Position numbers and translations under genes: made by a program
Source of the DNA: Bipolaris cookei
Lineage: Eukaryota > Ascomycota > Dothideomycetes > Pleosporales > Pleosporaceae
DNA length: 64,000 nt
Assembly (NCBI GenBank): GCA_002286855.1
Contig: NRSV01000064.1
Coordinates: 1-64,000, forward strand
Direction of reading: 5' to 3'
In this document: piece after piece, positions 10,539 through 22,273 of the stretch
Layout of the letters: every line of letters starts with the position of its first letter
Position numbering within the stretch: the stretch's first letter is position 1
The notes under the pieces: generated by a model
Told to the model about the DNA's origin: nothing
The model's database searches: none
The model's input: the letters and a program-made list of their open reading frames with translations, nothing else

Positions 10539-13156
10539 ATGGCTTGCAAGCACGTCAACGCATCCGGTCAGTTCTCCCCTGGCCTGCTCAAGCAAAGCCA
10601 ACATTTTGCAATAGCGGATTCAAGGTGGCAATCGCTCGAGTGAACGGCCTGTTGCCTTGAACATGATTTCCGTGTAGCTTTGACTTCAACGAGCGATGTA
10701 CTAACATGCCATAGAGCTGCGGCCCCCAGGCCCCATGCAGTCGGTCTACAGGGAAGACTGTACTCAGTGCTTCGACTCGATCGACGACCCCACCGGCCTC
10801 GATGTCTGCTTATACTGCTTCAACGGAGGCTGCACAAGCGATCGCAGCCATGCTCTCCTTCACGTCTCGTCTACAAACCATCCGCTTGTACTCAACATTA
10901 AGCGCACACGAAAGCGAGTCCAGCGCGACGAACCGCCTCAGAAGATGACAAAGCTTGCCGTGGCAGCTGAAACCGAAACCGACCGCTATGACACTACAAC
11001 TCAAGTCAAGTGCTATGAGTGTGGGGTTGACGACGTCGATAAGAGCTCTGGAAAGCTTCTGGACATCGTCGATGCGGTTCTCAAGGCCAACACATTCGCC
11101 AAGCAGCAAGAGGTCAAGGCATGGGAGCAAGAGCTGACTGCTTGCGAACATACGCTGTGCCTCGAGCAGGATGCAGCACGGCAAATTGAGTCTCAAAAGC
11201 TGGGCCATTGCTCGGAATGCGAGCTGAACGAGAACCTGTGGCTATGTTTGTCCTGTGGTAACTTGGGCTGTGGTCGTCAGCAGTTTGGTGGCGTTGGTGG
11301 CAACTCACACGGTGTTGGACATACCAAATCAACGGGCCACCCGGTCGCAGTCAAACTTGGTTCCCTCACTGCTGACGGTACAGCCGATATCTACTGTTAT
11401 GCCTGCGACGAGGAGCGCATTGATCCAGAGCTACCAGACCACTTGGCGCATTGGGGCATCAACATCAAGGACAGGGTGAAAACGGAGAAGAGTCTCACTG
11501 AGATGCAGGTCGAGCAGAATTTGCGATGGGACTTTGCCATGGTGACGGAGGACGGCAAAGAGCTGCAGCCATTGTTCGGACCAGAATTGACGGGACTGAA
11601 GAATTTAGGCAACAGCTGCTATCTCAACAGCACGCTGCAGGCTCTGTTTTCGATACCAGAATTCAAGGAGCGGTACTACTTGCCCGAACAGGCGCCATCT
11701 GATGCAGCACTTCCTGCAGAAGACCTGGAAACTCAATTGCGTAAGATTGCAGATGGCATGATCTCTGGTCGATACTCGAAGCCCGACACCGACGTCATTA
11801 CCAACGAGAAGAGTCCAGAAATTCCGCACCAGCGCGGTCTTGCGCCTGCGATGCTAAAGCACTTGATTGGACGAGGCCATGCCGAATTCTCTACAATGCG
11901 GCAACAAGATGCCTTCGAACTGCTCCTGCATATGCTTAAGCTCATCTCTCGATCCCAGCACGTTGCACCCCACAAAGACCCTGTCGATGCTTTCCGGTTT
12001 GTTATGGAGCAGCGGCTACAGTGTGTTGGTTGTAAACGTGTTCGGTATAGGACAGACGAACAGGAAAACATTTCGATTCCCGTTCCTATTCGTAGGATAC
12101 CGAAGGAATCGCAAATGGACGTCACTGATGGCAATGGCAAAAGAGAAGAGAAGGAAGAGTTTGAACCTGTCTCGCTGAAGGAATGCATCGACATTTTCAC
12201 GGCTGAAGAACTGGTCGAGCTTACCTGTAGTGCTTGCGGTAGCAAGGATGGGTTCACAAAGAGGAGCATGTTCAAGACCTTTCCGTCGGTTTTGGCAGTG
12301 AACGCGAGACGCTTCGAATTGGTGAACTGGGTACCTACGAAGCAGGATGTGCCAGTCATCGTTGACGATGAGCCATTCTCGTTCGATGCCTACAAATCAA
12401 ACGGATTGAGCGAAGAAGAAGAACTCCTTCCCGACAACGTTGATATGGGAGTAGCTGGAGGATCGGCAGGCAAGTGGGTCCCCAATGAGGCGGCGCTATC
12501 GATGCTCGAAGCCATGGGCTTCCCAAGGGTCAGGTGTGAGAAAGCGCTACATGCCACAGGAAACGAAGATGCCGAAGCAGCATCAAACTGGCTGTTCGCG
12601 CACATGGAGGATCCTGACATCGATGATCCCGTCGACTTCAACGCTGGCTCGAGTGGGAACACGGCCCCTGCGTCCGCTATTGACCCCGAAAAGATTGAGA
12701 ACCTAGGCGCTATGGGCTTCAGTGCTCCCCAGGCACGACAAGCTCTCAAGGAGACAGGCGGCGACATGGAGCGAGCTGTCGACTGGTTGTTCAGCCATCC
12801 GGATGCGCCCGGCGACTTTGAAGGTGGCAGCTCCGATGCCCCTGCTGATGCGACGGAGAAAGCATTAGCAGGTAGTGACAAGCTGCCTGCGAACTTCCAG
12901 TTACAGTCGATTGTGTGCCACAAGGGAAGCTCGATCCATGCTGGGTAAGCTAAACAGTCTAGAAATGTCGCTGGACGGTATTACACATGGCCATGAACTG
13001 ACAGTTTACAGACACTACGTTGCATTTGTTCGCAAGCAGCTGCAAAACGAACAGTCGGCCTCGTGGGTTTTATTCAATGACGAAAAGGTGGCCAAGGCTG
13101 CAGACGTGGAGGAGATGAAGAAGTTTGCCTATGTGTATTTCTTCAGGCGTTTGTAA
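10539..13156 (+). CDS. UBP14: Ubiquitin C-terminal hydrolase, UBP14/USP5 type
   Basis: Spliced from 10539-10566, 10715-12944 and 13012-13156 (800 aa). This deubiquitinase disassembles free, unanchored polyubiquitin chains and so keeps the proteasome supplied with ubiquitin. A variant zinc finger lies in the first 70 residues. The ZnF-UBP domain (about 175-235) has CSECELNENLWLCLSCG and the ubiquitin C-tail-binding region HGVGH. The USP catalytic core starts at GNSCYLNS, with nucleophile Cys311, and is split by two UBA domains (about 596-640 and 665-710, both with the MGF motif). The catalytic His754 (GHYVAFVR) is supplied by the last exon. Intron 1 (148 nt) has a perfect TACTAAC branch site at 10699-10705. 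All landmark residues are present, so the enzyme should be active. Confidence 0.95.
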
Positions 13157-13851
13157 GACGAAGGGTCTAGGTCTTGCATCACGGACTAGCATAGCGGGCG
13201 CGGAGTTGGCTCGGATCAGCATTGACAGTTGTAGCACAGCCAAAAGGAGCTGGTTTGAGGCGACGGCTTTTGCCCAGTTGTTACCATTGTAGAGATGAAG
13301 CAGGTGCGGAATGTATTAATAGGAAGAGTTTCCATCTGATAAGTATGTCGTGGATGGAAGCGTCTGGGTTCTGCGGCGACATAGAAGCTTTTGGCTAATG
13401 ATGCATGCTCTCGGTCGATCGGTGAAACCGGAGAACCCAGACCAAAACGAGCCGCCTTTACTACGAAATGCCAGCACCACCACGATATTGTTTTGAACAA
13501 AAATTCGTCAAAATAAATGAGCCAAATCTGCATTTGCTACCCCAAAGCATATACTGAGTAAATATTACTAGTGGTGTTGTCGCAGCAATGAAAGCTTCAA
13601 GCGGGCTTCATACTGTCGGTGCTGGCGATTTTATCTCCGACTTGACCGGCCGACCATGAGATGTGCTAAGTGTGGGGTAGTTAGCGCACAGATTACGTCG
13701 CCGATCACGCTTTTCCGCCCAGTACTTCTATTGCCCGTTGCCATCTATCATCTCCGCCACACCTACACACACATCCCAACACCTACCTCCTACCACAACT
13801 GCCAAAAATCGAGTTTTTAACGAACAAACCGCGCATACTGAGTTCATCATC
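13157..13851. other. intergenic, UBP14 3' end and ISU1 promoter
   Basis: A 695-bp interval between same-strand genes. The minus-strand frame at 13216-13533 has no family features. No gene is recognised. Confidence 0.45.
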
Positions 13852-14633
13852 ATGTTCAGGAGAGTCGCAGCAGCCGTGCCTGCCCAGGCCGGACGAGTAC
13901 TTGCAACCGCCGCGAGACCCAGCATCGCATCGCCCATCCGCACAGCAGCACCTGCAGTATCAGCATTCGGAAGGCGGCAATACCATGAGAAAGATAAGTC
14001 ACCCTTTACCTACTTGGCCTGAAGGCGGATGGCATGGCGATATCGGGGAGCTTGCAAGACCCACCTTTGATTGGGCGAATCTTGTCTGATAACAGCAATT
14101 GTGTGAGAACGCTCAGCTAACATGCGCAGCACTGCTCGACCACTACAACAGGCCACGAAATGTCGGCTCAATGTCAAAGACTGACAGCGATGTCGGCACC
14201 GGACTCGTCGGCGCACCCGCTTGTGGCGATGTGATGAAGCTCCAGATCCGAGTTGACCCCAACAACAATACCATCAGCGATGTAAAGTTCAAGACATTCG
14301 GATGTGGCAGTGCAATTGCCAGCTCGAGTTATTTGACTGAATTGGTCCGAGGCATGACATTGGAGGATGCGGCGCGGATCAAGAATACAGAGATTGCCAA
14401 AGAGCTCTGTCTACCACCTGTGAAGCGTAAGTTTTTTTGATACAAGGTTATGTGCGATGGGACAATACTAACTGGCCGCAGTGCACTGCTCTATGCTTGC
14501 CGAGGACGCCATCAAGTCCGCCATCTCCAACTACTACACCAAGAACCCCAAGGCACGACAAACAGATCTAGGCGGCAAGTCGGCACCGTTGCCAAAGGTT
14601 GAAGTCGAGACTGTGTCCTCTGCGGCTGCCTAA
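13852..14633 (+). CDS. ISU1: Iron-sulfur cluster assembly scaffold, mitochondrial (IscU type)
   Basis: Spliced from 13852-13993, 14133-14426 and 14482-14633 (195 aa). ISU1 is the mitochondrial scaffold on which the Nfs1 desulfurase complex builds [2Fe-2S] clusters, later released by the Hsp70 Ssq1 with Jac1. A basic mitochondrial presequence (MFRRVAAAVPAQAGRVLATA) precedes the mature start YHEKVLDHYNRPRNVG. The three cluster-ligand cysteines are visible in GAPACGD, FGCGSAIASSS and LHCSML, and the Hsp70-binding LPPVK motif is intact. The first intron has AT and AC at its borders. With that splice the junction reads HEK-V-LDHY exactly as in the family, and no GT donor or GC donor found in exon 1 gives the right phase. 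The second intron is ordinary GT-AG with TACTAAC. Confidence 0.93.
13994..14132 (+). other. AT-AC intron in ISU1
   Basis: A 139-nt intron beginning ATAAGT and ending CAGCAC, with CTAAC at 14117-14121, so the branch A is 12 nt before the 3' border. The ATAAGT start and the fungal U2-like branch site resemble the rare AT-AC introns spliced by the major spliceosome, not the U12 type (which starts ATATCC). Borders were inferred from frame and from conservation of the flanking protein. Using the AG three bases upstream (14129) with the same AT donor would give HEKALLDHY, one residue longer than the family. Confidence 0.75.
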
Positions 14634-15307
14634 GAAGCATGCTTAGCATAAATTGATACCAAAGGCACCAAAGGAAAGGGCGAAAAGTGGCCTATGGAGA
14701 AACCGGATGTTTAGTCTCTCGTTACTCAATGTATTGATTAGGGCAAGGGCGTTTGTGCGTTAGGAATGTTGGCTTATTGTACAGGCAAGCCGAAAGAATA
14801 CCTAAATTATTATTGCAATGAACAAAAACACTTGAATATTGAGAAATATCAGCTTGGCTTATTCGTGAAGTACACGTAATGTAGTTGAGAGAGAAGAATG
14901 TTCCAAATGGCGTAAGTGACAGAGCTGAGAAATGTTAAATACTGGTGCGGAGAACCGGCTGGGAACTGGCTATGTAAGGTGAGAATCACGCCATGCAGGT
15001 GCTCCAGATCTCATTGTCCATCTGATTGTGCGTTTGTGTGATAGTGCGGTGTGGACCCATGACGCGTATTTCTGGAGTACGGACCGAATGACTATTTGCT
15101 GCTCTTGCTGAAACATGGTCTTGCAATGTAACGGAAGCACTGCTTTCTATCCACAAGCCCATACCTGGTGAGCAAAGTAAAAGTGTCTGCCAATGACGTT
15201 GTGGACCCTTTTACCTAGTAGTACCATTCGCGACCTCGGTCCTTAGCACATCGACACTCCTGGACGGCCTTTACGCTTCACAACAAACTCGTGCAGATTT
15301 CCGGAAC
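14634..15307. other. intergenic, ISU1 3' end and Hep59 promoter
   Basis: A 674-bp interval between same-strand genes. No reading frame or structured RNA is recognised. Confidence 0.45.
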
Positions 15308-16512
15308 ATGGCAACGGTGCAAGACGACAGCTCAGTATCTGCAATACGCTTCAAGCGTCGCAAGACTACCCACTCGAAGCGTGTCGCTGCTGAAGAAGAT
15401 GCGCCTACCGTCGTCACCTCGCAATCCCCAGATGCAGACAGTTTACAGCACGCGCCGTTGCTCTCGACCGAAGCCAACAACGATGAAGAGTCAGTTCCCA
15501 ACCTGAAAGAGATACTTCGCAACAGAAAGCGCCCTCGGGATCGCCTCAAAGAAGGCGCGCGCAAGGCAGAGGTTCCCCGGATGGACATGATTCACGTGGA
15601 CGACACACCACGGTCAGATCAATACACGGGGCGTTTTATCGCACAGACAGGACAGGTTGTGGATGGCGACGACAAGCAGATGTAAGTGGAGCATGCGACA
15701 GGGCCCAAAAGGTCGGCGCGTCTGGGTGTGGCAAGTGCAGACATTGATGTGCTAGGTCGGAATACGTAGAAGCCCGCATGGCTGAAAAGAACTATCGACA
15801 ATACGGCTGGCCCATCCCACAGCACCTTCAAGCTTCACTAGCAGCCATTGCGCCAGATCTACAACACACATTTACTTCAAGAACATCCGTGCGTGCGCCA
15901 GCGGGAACAGAGAATCCGCCGGATAAGGAACATAGCGAGCGATTGGCAGCGGGCCAGGGCAAACTTCAGGAAGTAGATCTGGGCCCAGAAACCAAAACGC
16001 GCATCGAGCAGGCTTGGAAACGACTGGAGAAGGGCGAGCCTGAACAACCGGCGGGCAAGGCGCCACGAGACAAGTATGGCTATGCGTGGCGCAAGCCGAG
16101 AGCAGGTGGGAAGACGGACGAGGACAAGAAGCGCGATCAGATGGTTGAGGCCGTACTTAGCGAAGCAAAGCGTATGTCGTTCTCCACATTTTCTTTCTAT
16201 CCATTCTTTCATTCCTACTAACCACTTTACTCCACAACAGTCGACTATTTCGATGCCCCCACCCCATCCATCCCCGTCGCCACAACCTCCACCCATGCAA
16301 ACACCGACGACGCACTCGTCGAGCAATTCCGCACCGAGTATTTCGAGTCCATGGAAGCAAGACGCCAGCACCACGCAGCCCGTAAAACAGCAGCGTCAAC
16401 AGCCAAAGGTGCTGCTCCATCGATTTCAGGGCCTAAGATGGGAGGTAGTAAGAGCGCGAGGGCTAGGATGCACAAGTTGCAACAGGAGGAACTGGCTAAG
16501 AAGAAGAGGTGA
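15308..16512 (+). CDS. Hep59/C9orf78 family protein (Tls1-like)
   Basis: Spliced from 15308-15681, 15756-16171 and 16241-16512 (353 aa). This family (hepatocellular carcinoma-associated antigen 59) includes fission yeast Tls1, a nuclear protein that works with the spliceosome helicase Brr2 and affects splicing of shelterin transcripts and heterochromatin. Recognisable parts are the N-terminal IRFKRRKT, the NLKEILRNRKRPRDR segment, and the core DQYTGRFIAQTGQ leading to EYVEARMAEKNYRQYG. A charged middle and a short basic C-terminus (MHKLQQEELAKKKR) follow. The protein lacks membrane segments and looks largely disordered, as its relatives do. Both introns are small GT-AG introns. The gene converges with the acyltransferase gene, leaving 243 bp between their stops. 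Confidence 0.8.
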
Positions 16513-16755
16513 GGTGAGGCAGAGTATGTGTAGATGATTTTTTGGAATGAGAATTATGGTATCGCGAGTATTATACGTATAAAACGACAGGAGTATAAAC
16601 CAAGATATCAAAAGAGACAAAACGCCAGCCCTCGTTTGCAGTCATTCATACAGCCTTCTGCGCTGAAGCCAATATTTCTCAGAACCTTTCCAAAAAAACG
16701 CCATTTATCCTTTATTCTCCTTCAGTCCACCCTCAAATCTTCCTCGGTCCACCCC

Positions 16756-18869
16756 CTATCTTCTTCCCCCTCCCCCTCCCACATTCCCTGCTCCTCCCCC
16801 AACCTTCTTCACCATCCCACCACCAGGCGTAATCTTAATCGGCACCCCACTCTTCGTCACCACGCTCCCCCCTCCGCCTCCCTCCTTCACCTTCTGCGCC
16901 TCTTCAATCTCCTTTTTATCAATCTTAATCACAACACCATTATTCAGCGTCACCGTGCCTGTTTGCTTCGCTTGCTCAGCTTGTGTTTGGGGGATTTTGA
17001 TGAGGACGCCTGAGGCAGTAAGGACATCCTTGGTAGGTCCGTTGGGTATGGGTTTCTTCGCGGGGGCGCTGGGTTTTGAGGTGGGTTTCTTAGTTGCTGT
17101 TGCTGTGGCGCTTTGGACTTTACGGGGCGGAGGCTTAGCATTTGCATTGGGGGGTTGTAGGGTCTTTGGTGGTGGTGGCATGGTTGAGGTCGGACGGCGC
17201 ATGCCGTTGGGTAGTACGGCACCGCTTGATATTGCTGTTTCCTTTACAAGTTTCGCGAGATTTTCTTGGGTCAGGCGTTGGACATTTGACATTTGGTCTG
17301 GTGTGGCGGCTTGTTCGGCGCCCATTTTGGCGGCGCCTTCGATCATTTTTTCGAGTTGGTCGGGGCTAGGTAGTTTGCCCATGTCGCCGGTGCCTTGACC
17401 TAGGAGCATCTTCATGTGGTTTTCGAAAAACTCTTTGCCGCCTGGTATTGGTATGTCGTCTGGAGAGGCGCCGTAGGCGACGGTCAGGGCCATCATGATG
17501 GATGTGATTGGCGCAAAGATTTTGACGAATTCGTTCCAGTTGCCGCTCTTGACTTCGGTTTCTATCTGTACTGCGGGACGGGGAACGGTGCGGATGGTTT
17601 TGTTGCCGTTGCTGCGGCTGGACTCGCTCCGGACGTCCATGTCAAGGTGGTTTTTCCAAAAATCTTCGGCGGGGAACCTGTTGTTGCGGTTGAAGTATTC
17701 AAGCATGTAGTCCTTTTCTCGCCAGCGATTTCTCAGCCACACTTCGAATGCGTGTGTATTTTCGTAGGGAATGTTCGCGAGACGGAAGCGGCGCCAGTGC
17801 ATGTTTACGGATTTTGGGGGTCGGCCTTCGAAGAATGAGGAGCGAAGTGTGAAGATGTCTTGTCCGTATTGGCCTGGTGGTATGCCTTCGTATGCAATGG
17901 TGCAGTCATAAAGCCATTCTGTAGTGTCTTTTAGCTCATTGAGACAAAACTTGAGACCCGTGCTGCGAGGAAGTAGTTGATGCTTCATATCCTGGAGTCC
18001 ATTCTTCTCCGCCCATTTCTTGCTTTTTTCCCGAGTCGTCGGAGAAAGGTTCGTTCCTTCGGGGAAAATAATGAGCCACATAGGATCCCCCTTCTTGTTC
18101 AGCTTGGAGAGATGTTTCTTAAAGGTTCTTTCGTCCTCTTCCCACTTCCTCGATAGAAAGATGAAGTTATAGAACTGTGCACCCCACCCGATAATGGGTA
18201 TGTTCTTTAACGACTCCTTCAGGATGATGTAGATGAAGCCATGCATGTTGTTTGTGTAGGCAATCCACCATAGGTAAAGCCAGTCGGTGTAGAGCTGGTG
18301 GTTGGCCATGAGGACCATACGGTCGGCAAAGTTACATTGAAGAGAACCATCTTTACGCTTGATGAGCTGACCGACCATGGTGGAGTCTCCAGAGACACGG
18401 ACGACTGTTGGCGCCCACCATTGGGTCAGGCAGGTGATGAGGATGGCGAAGCATTCTTTCGTATAGGCCATATATCCATCGTAGAATTGAGGATCGATGA
18501 GTTTCAACGGCGCGCCTAGGAACTGTGAAGCGCTTATGCTACGATACGTTAGTTTGATTGTACCCTGAGGGCGACGGTTAGGTATGCATACGCTAGCACT
18601 CCAGACAAAAAGGTCGAGGCCAATGTGAATGCTCTCTCTGCCTGTGTCAGCTCGCCATACCGCGGCGGCCCAGCTGGATGCGCATCAACATTGTCTTTTG
18701 AGATTCGCAGCCCAGCACCCAGGTCGTCCTTCTTCTTCCTCTTGACAGATGCCGGCACTGGTGTTCTAGTCGCTGATTGGCCCGCAGCAGCGCCCGTTGA
18801 CAGCTTAGCGGGAGGTTTGGGAGCCGTTGACTTGGTAGAGGGCGTAGGCTTCTTTGTCGCTGGTGGCAT
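16756..18869 (-). CDS. PlsC-type lysophospholipid acyltransferase (LCLAT1/AGPAT-like)
   Basis: Spliced from 18869-18592 and 18538-16756 (686 aa). It should transfer a fatty acyl group from acyl-CoA to a lysophospholipid in the endoplasmic reticulum. The disordered, basic N-terminus is followed by a membrane helix near residue 80-95. The acyltransferase core has the catalytic NHxxxxD motif (NHQLYTDW, His173 and Asp178) and the substrate motif FPEGTN (about 251-256). NIPIIGW lies between them. This arrangement is closest to the LCLAT1/AGPAT5 branch and yeast Cst26/Psi1; the true substrate is not visible. The C-terminal 150 residues are Pro/Lys/Gly-rich and end in three similar GVxIKI segments, then a glycine tail, which I do not know from other members. 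The start was set at the ATG that begins MPPATKKPT; it precedes a 53-nt intron. Confidence 0.85.
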
Positions 18870-19351
18870 CTTGAATAGTAGCAAGAACACGCAAACATTC
18901 AAATGTCCAAACGTCAAACACAAAGCCTCGCATCCTCCCCCCAGTAACGGGCTACCCGCGACCCGCGACGTCAGTACAGGGTCGAGATCAAGACGGCTGC
19001 TCCACTTGTATTCCGTCAATCCTGGTCTGTCAGCCGCGATATGACGTCGATGTGTGGCGCTGTGCACTATGGCCACGCCAAAGCAAGATATGGGACCATA
19101 ACCATTCCCTCTCTGCTAGCTCGTTAGCTTCCTCACTAAATAATATACGCACTCCACAGTATACATCTGCTCCTCAATAGCATCGCCTGTGTTTCCTTTC
19201 GAAGGCATCATTCACATCTTGACTAAGCAGTAAGTAGTCCCCTTTGATAGCCAACCCTGCCTATGTATAGTATTGGCAGACATTCCAAGTCTATTCACTG
19301 ACACGTATTCATCAGAATTATTCTGAAAAGAAACATTACACATCTACCACA
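18870..19351. promoter_or_regulatory. divergent promoter region with a likely 5'-UTR intron
   Basis: Lies between the divergent starts of the acyltransferase and the 181-aa unknown gene. On the plus strand, GTAAGTAG at 19230 and a CACTGAC branch site followed by TCAG ending at 19315 mark a probable 86-nt intron in the 5' untranslated region of the downstream gene. No TATA-type or operator site is claimed. Confidence 0.45.
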
Positions 19352-19959
19352 ATGCCTGCCTCAGTAGCATCAGCGCCTGTCAGACACACCCCCAACAAGA
19401 CGACACCCACAAGAAATGTAAAGAAGGCAGGCACAGCCGCAACAAAGAAGCCTCAAAACAACGGCGCCGTAAATGGAGCTACAAACGGAGCATCGCACCC
19501 CCAAATGTCACCCTACACCATCATGGCCTCGCGAATCGCCAACCGCGTCGCTGAAATGGCAGAAAACATGACGTTTGTCGAGCGAGAAAAGTGAGTCTCC
19601 TGTCCTCCTCCCCTCAAAGAAACTCGTTCACTGACAAGTTTGTCCTCAAAAGGCCTCAACAACAACAAAATGGCGCCTCGCAATCGCAACCCGCGCCCCG
19701 CAAGCCCCCGCGAAAGCTCGAAATGCGCATCCCCAACAGCGGCGCTTCGCCTACAAACATCACTTTTAGCGCGCCATTCCTTGATAACACGCTGTCCAAG
19801 TTGTTGACGCTGCAGAATCGCATGTTGACTGTTAGCAACGACATTGCTGCGTGCGAGGATGTGGATGAGAAGACGAAGCAGGAGCAGTTTGCGCAAAGTG
19901 CCGAGTTGAGTCGCATTATTGCGCTGATTTGTGCTGAGAAGGCTAGGCAGGGTGCTTAG
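19352..19959 (+). CDS. conserved-looking hypothetical protein, 181 aa
   Basis: Spliced from 19352-19590 and 19653-19959. I do not recognise the family. The first 50 residues are disordered and rich in Ala, Thr, Asn and Lys. A helical segment (IMASRIANRVAEMAENMTFV) ends exon 1, and a Gln/Pro-rich linker follows. The C-terminal 75 residues form a predicted alpha-helical bundle or coiled coil (FLDNTLSKLLTLQNRMLTVS, then SAELSRIIALICAEKA). There is no signal peptide or membrane helix. The intron has a CACTGAC branch site and preserves the frame, which supports a real gene. Helices at both ends around a flexible linker suggest a small assembly subunit or adaptor, but no function can be assigned. 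Confidence 0.75.
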
Positions 19960-20776
19960 TTATTCTTTTCTTTCTTTTCCTTTGCTTATTCGGTTTGAAT
20001 GACAGCAATCGCGTCTTTACCGCGTTATCATTTTCTATTTCATTTTTTTCTTTTACAGTAGTCTTAAGAGGATTATATTTCCGTATGTATAACGAAATAT
20101 AGGTGGCTTTTTTACGTAGGTAAGCATGGCTTTTTGTACGAATAGTATAGATGAGAATGACAACGAAAATATCAATACTGCAAAACTCTTTTCCTGTACG
20201 GTTGCCGTCTCGTGATGTCGTCTGGTAAGGTTACCCCTGAAACAAAAGCAAACTTCCTCACCCTAAGAAATGGACACTTGCCACATACGCCCTTACTACA
20301 GCAAGCCTGGCCCCATCACTCCCAGAGGACCCAAAAAAACCTGCGTCTTGCACAACGGATCGACACGCGCCATGTCTGAGTTGGGCGGAACATCTGTGGT
20401 AAAACGTACGTCATGGAAATGCGGGGGTTATTGCTGCGGCGAGATAGCGTACTAGTCGCACGCACGCACCCCTGCATTCTCGAAACCGGTTCCAAAGAGT
20501 TGCGCAGTGGCACACTTTTTGCCGCAATGACAAGAGATCGGCGGCGAATTGGGGGAAAAGAGGGTCTGTGTGAGTCTGGAGTGTTGGCTGTGTTCTGGGA
20601 GAGAGATTGAGTTTCTTACTTACTTTACTTGTTGCTACATACTGTATTCTACGTCAGAGTTGCATGTAGAGCTGCTACGTACCCTGTCTTGTAACTGATA
20701 TTCTGAGATACATTACATTTGCCAGCTTGAGAGATTAGTCGTCGACACTGCTTCGTATTTTGTTGCATCTGCGAGG
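19960..20776. other. intergenic
   Basis: An 817-bp interval between same-strand genes. A 61-codon frame at 20270-20455 has five cysteines but no signal peptide or known motif and is not called. Otherwise AT-rich 3' sequence and a presumed promoter. Confidence 0.4.
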
Positions 20777-21705
20777 ATGACGAGCTTCATTTCAAACATC
20801 ATCTGGAACTCTGTCGAGGGGTTTGTAGATGCAGGGAAGAAATCGGCGGGCGAATTTGGTGGAAATGCGTTGATTAAAGCTGGGGATATGATTGAGAATA
20901 GTGGTAGGAGCTTGGGAACTGGTAGGTTTGACACATTTGCCCCACCCCCAGAACCCGCCCGGATTCATATCGAATGCCATATCCTCGATTCTTCTTGGGA
21001 AATACTGACTGAACCCATCTTTTAGGCATAGAGAAAAAGGCGACTAGCTATGGCACTGCCATCACAGGACAGCCTTATAAGCCTTCAGCAAAAGCTCTGC
21101 CCTCGACTGCCCGTAAGCCCGCAATGAAGCGCTCGAATTCCACACCTGTGAATGTCAAACCACCGACAAGCGGATTACCCTTGGGCGCGAAGAAGTACCC
21201 TAGCGGCAATCAAGTACAAGGAGCTGTAGGCGGAGCCAAGAAGACGGCGGGAGGAGTCAACAAAGCCATTGGCGGTGTTACTGGCACCGCATCCAAAGCG
21301 ACTGGAGGTATCGTGGGCCGGGCAAACAGCACAATCGGCACTCTTTCATCCACAGCAGCGAAAGGCCCGGGTAGTGTCGTAGGAGGTGGTCAGAAAGCCC
21401 TCGGCGGAGCTACCAAATCTATCCCCCCACTTAAGGGTCCAGCTCCAACATCTGCTGCCCCGAACAATAACATCCCCAAGCCGGCATATCCGACCAAGAA
21501 GAAGACAGCCGTGAAACCAGGCCAACCGAAACCGTTTACACCACCGGTTGAACAGAAGAAGCCAGATCCGAAGAAACCCTATCTAGGAACAAATACATTG
21601 CCAGGGCAGAGCCGGACGCCGGTGCAGCAGCACAAGTATAAGCCTTTACCCAGGTTGGGCCCGCAGGTTGGTCCGGGGCAAACCATGCAGCATATTTCCA
21701 TCTGA
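20777..21705 (+). CDS. hypothetical protein with Gly/Ala/Lys pseudo-repeats, 274 aa
   Basis: Spliced from 20777-20921 and 21026-21705. Not recognised. The first 50 residues are a plausible amphipathic segment (SFISNIIWNSVEGFVDAGKK) with GGNALIKAGDMIE. Residues about 105-180 form irregular repeats of the type GGxxKxxGGVxxxxxGGxxG (GGAKKTAGGVNKAIGGVTG is one stretch). The composition recalls LEA-like or membrane-surface amphipathic helices, but this is a resemblance only. The C-terminal 90 residues are rich in Pro and Lys (KKPDPKKPYLG) and presumably disordered. The 104-nt intron restores the frame between ATG exon and repeats. No signal peptide is seen. A role in stress protection or lipid-surface binding would be a guess. 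Confidence 0.7.
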
Positions 21706-22273
21706 TTTGCGAGTGTGTTTTCGTCTTTCGGCGTTATAGTGTAAGACTAGATCCTCAGTTTCGGGAGTAAGCAATTTAGTACTATCAGTATAACATTATT
21801 TCAAGGGTCAATAGTTGTGTTATCAGCTGTGCACGGGAATTGTGGATGCCGGATAAACACGTACTACGATACTTTCATCTCGATACGACTTGATATGCTG
21901 ATATGGGCCGCGACCTTACAGCCCATGTACAGCGGAATGGTCGTACATCTGTCAAATGGTAGTCAGCACACGCTCGGGCACCCTGAAATCGTTGACTTCG
22001 GCCAGACTCCGGTGTCAGCGGGTCTGCTTCCGCTGAGTACCATTGCTCATCATTGTCGATCACTCCATCAAACCCCACATCCTTACCTCAACTGTAGGAT
22101 CCTCGACCTATCATAATGGCGCAATGGGCCATAGGTGGCCTCGGCATTTGGGGGAAGTATTCTGGTGGTAAAGCTTAGGTTTCTTATATATTCCCGGCCA
22201 TCCGAAGTGTGACTAGGTGCGTCTTGTGTGCCGTCTCGCTTTCCTTCTTGTTTTTGAATACATCGGACTTACG
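21706..22273. other. intergenic, promoter of the MFS gene
   Basis: A 568-bp interval between same-strand genes. The frame at 21817-22116 has no family features. No other feature is seen. Confidence 0.4.

Noticed and set aside
11733..12923. Long minus-strand frames opposite UBP14
   Set aside because: Antisense shadows of a conserved protease with complete catalytic motifs.
13994..14129. Ordinary GT-AG splice of ISU1 intron 1
   Set aside because: All GT dinucleotides in exon 1 are in phase 0 or 2, whereas exon 2 needs phase 1; none yields the conserved junction.
20270..20455. 61-codon Cys-containing frame
   Set aside because: No signal peptide and no cysteine spacing typical of secreted effectors.
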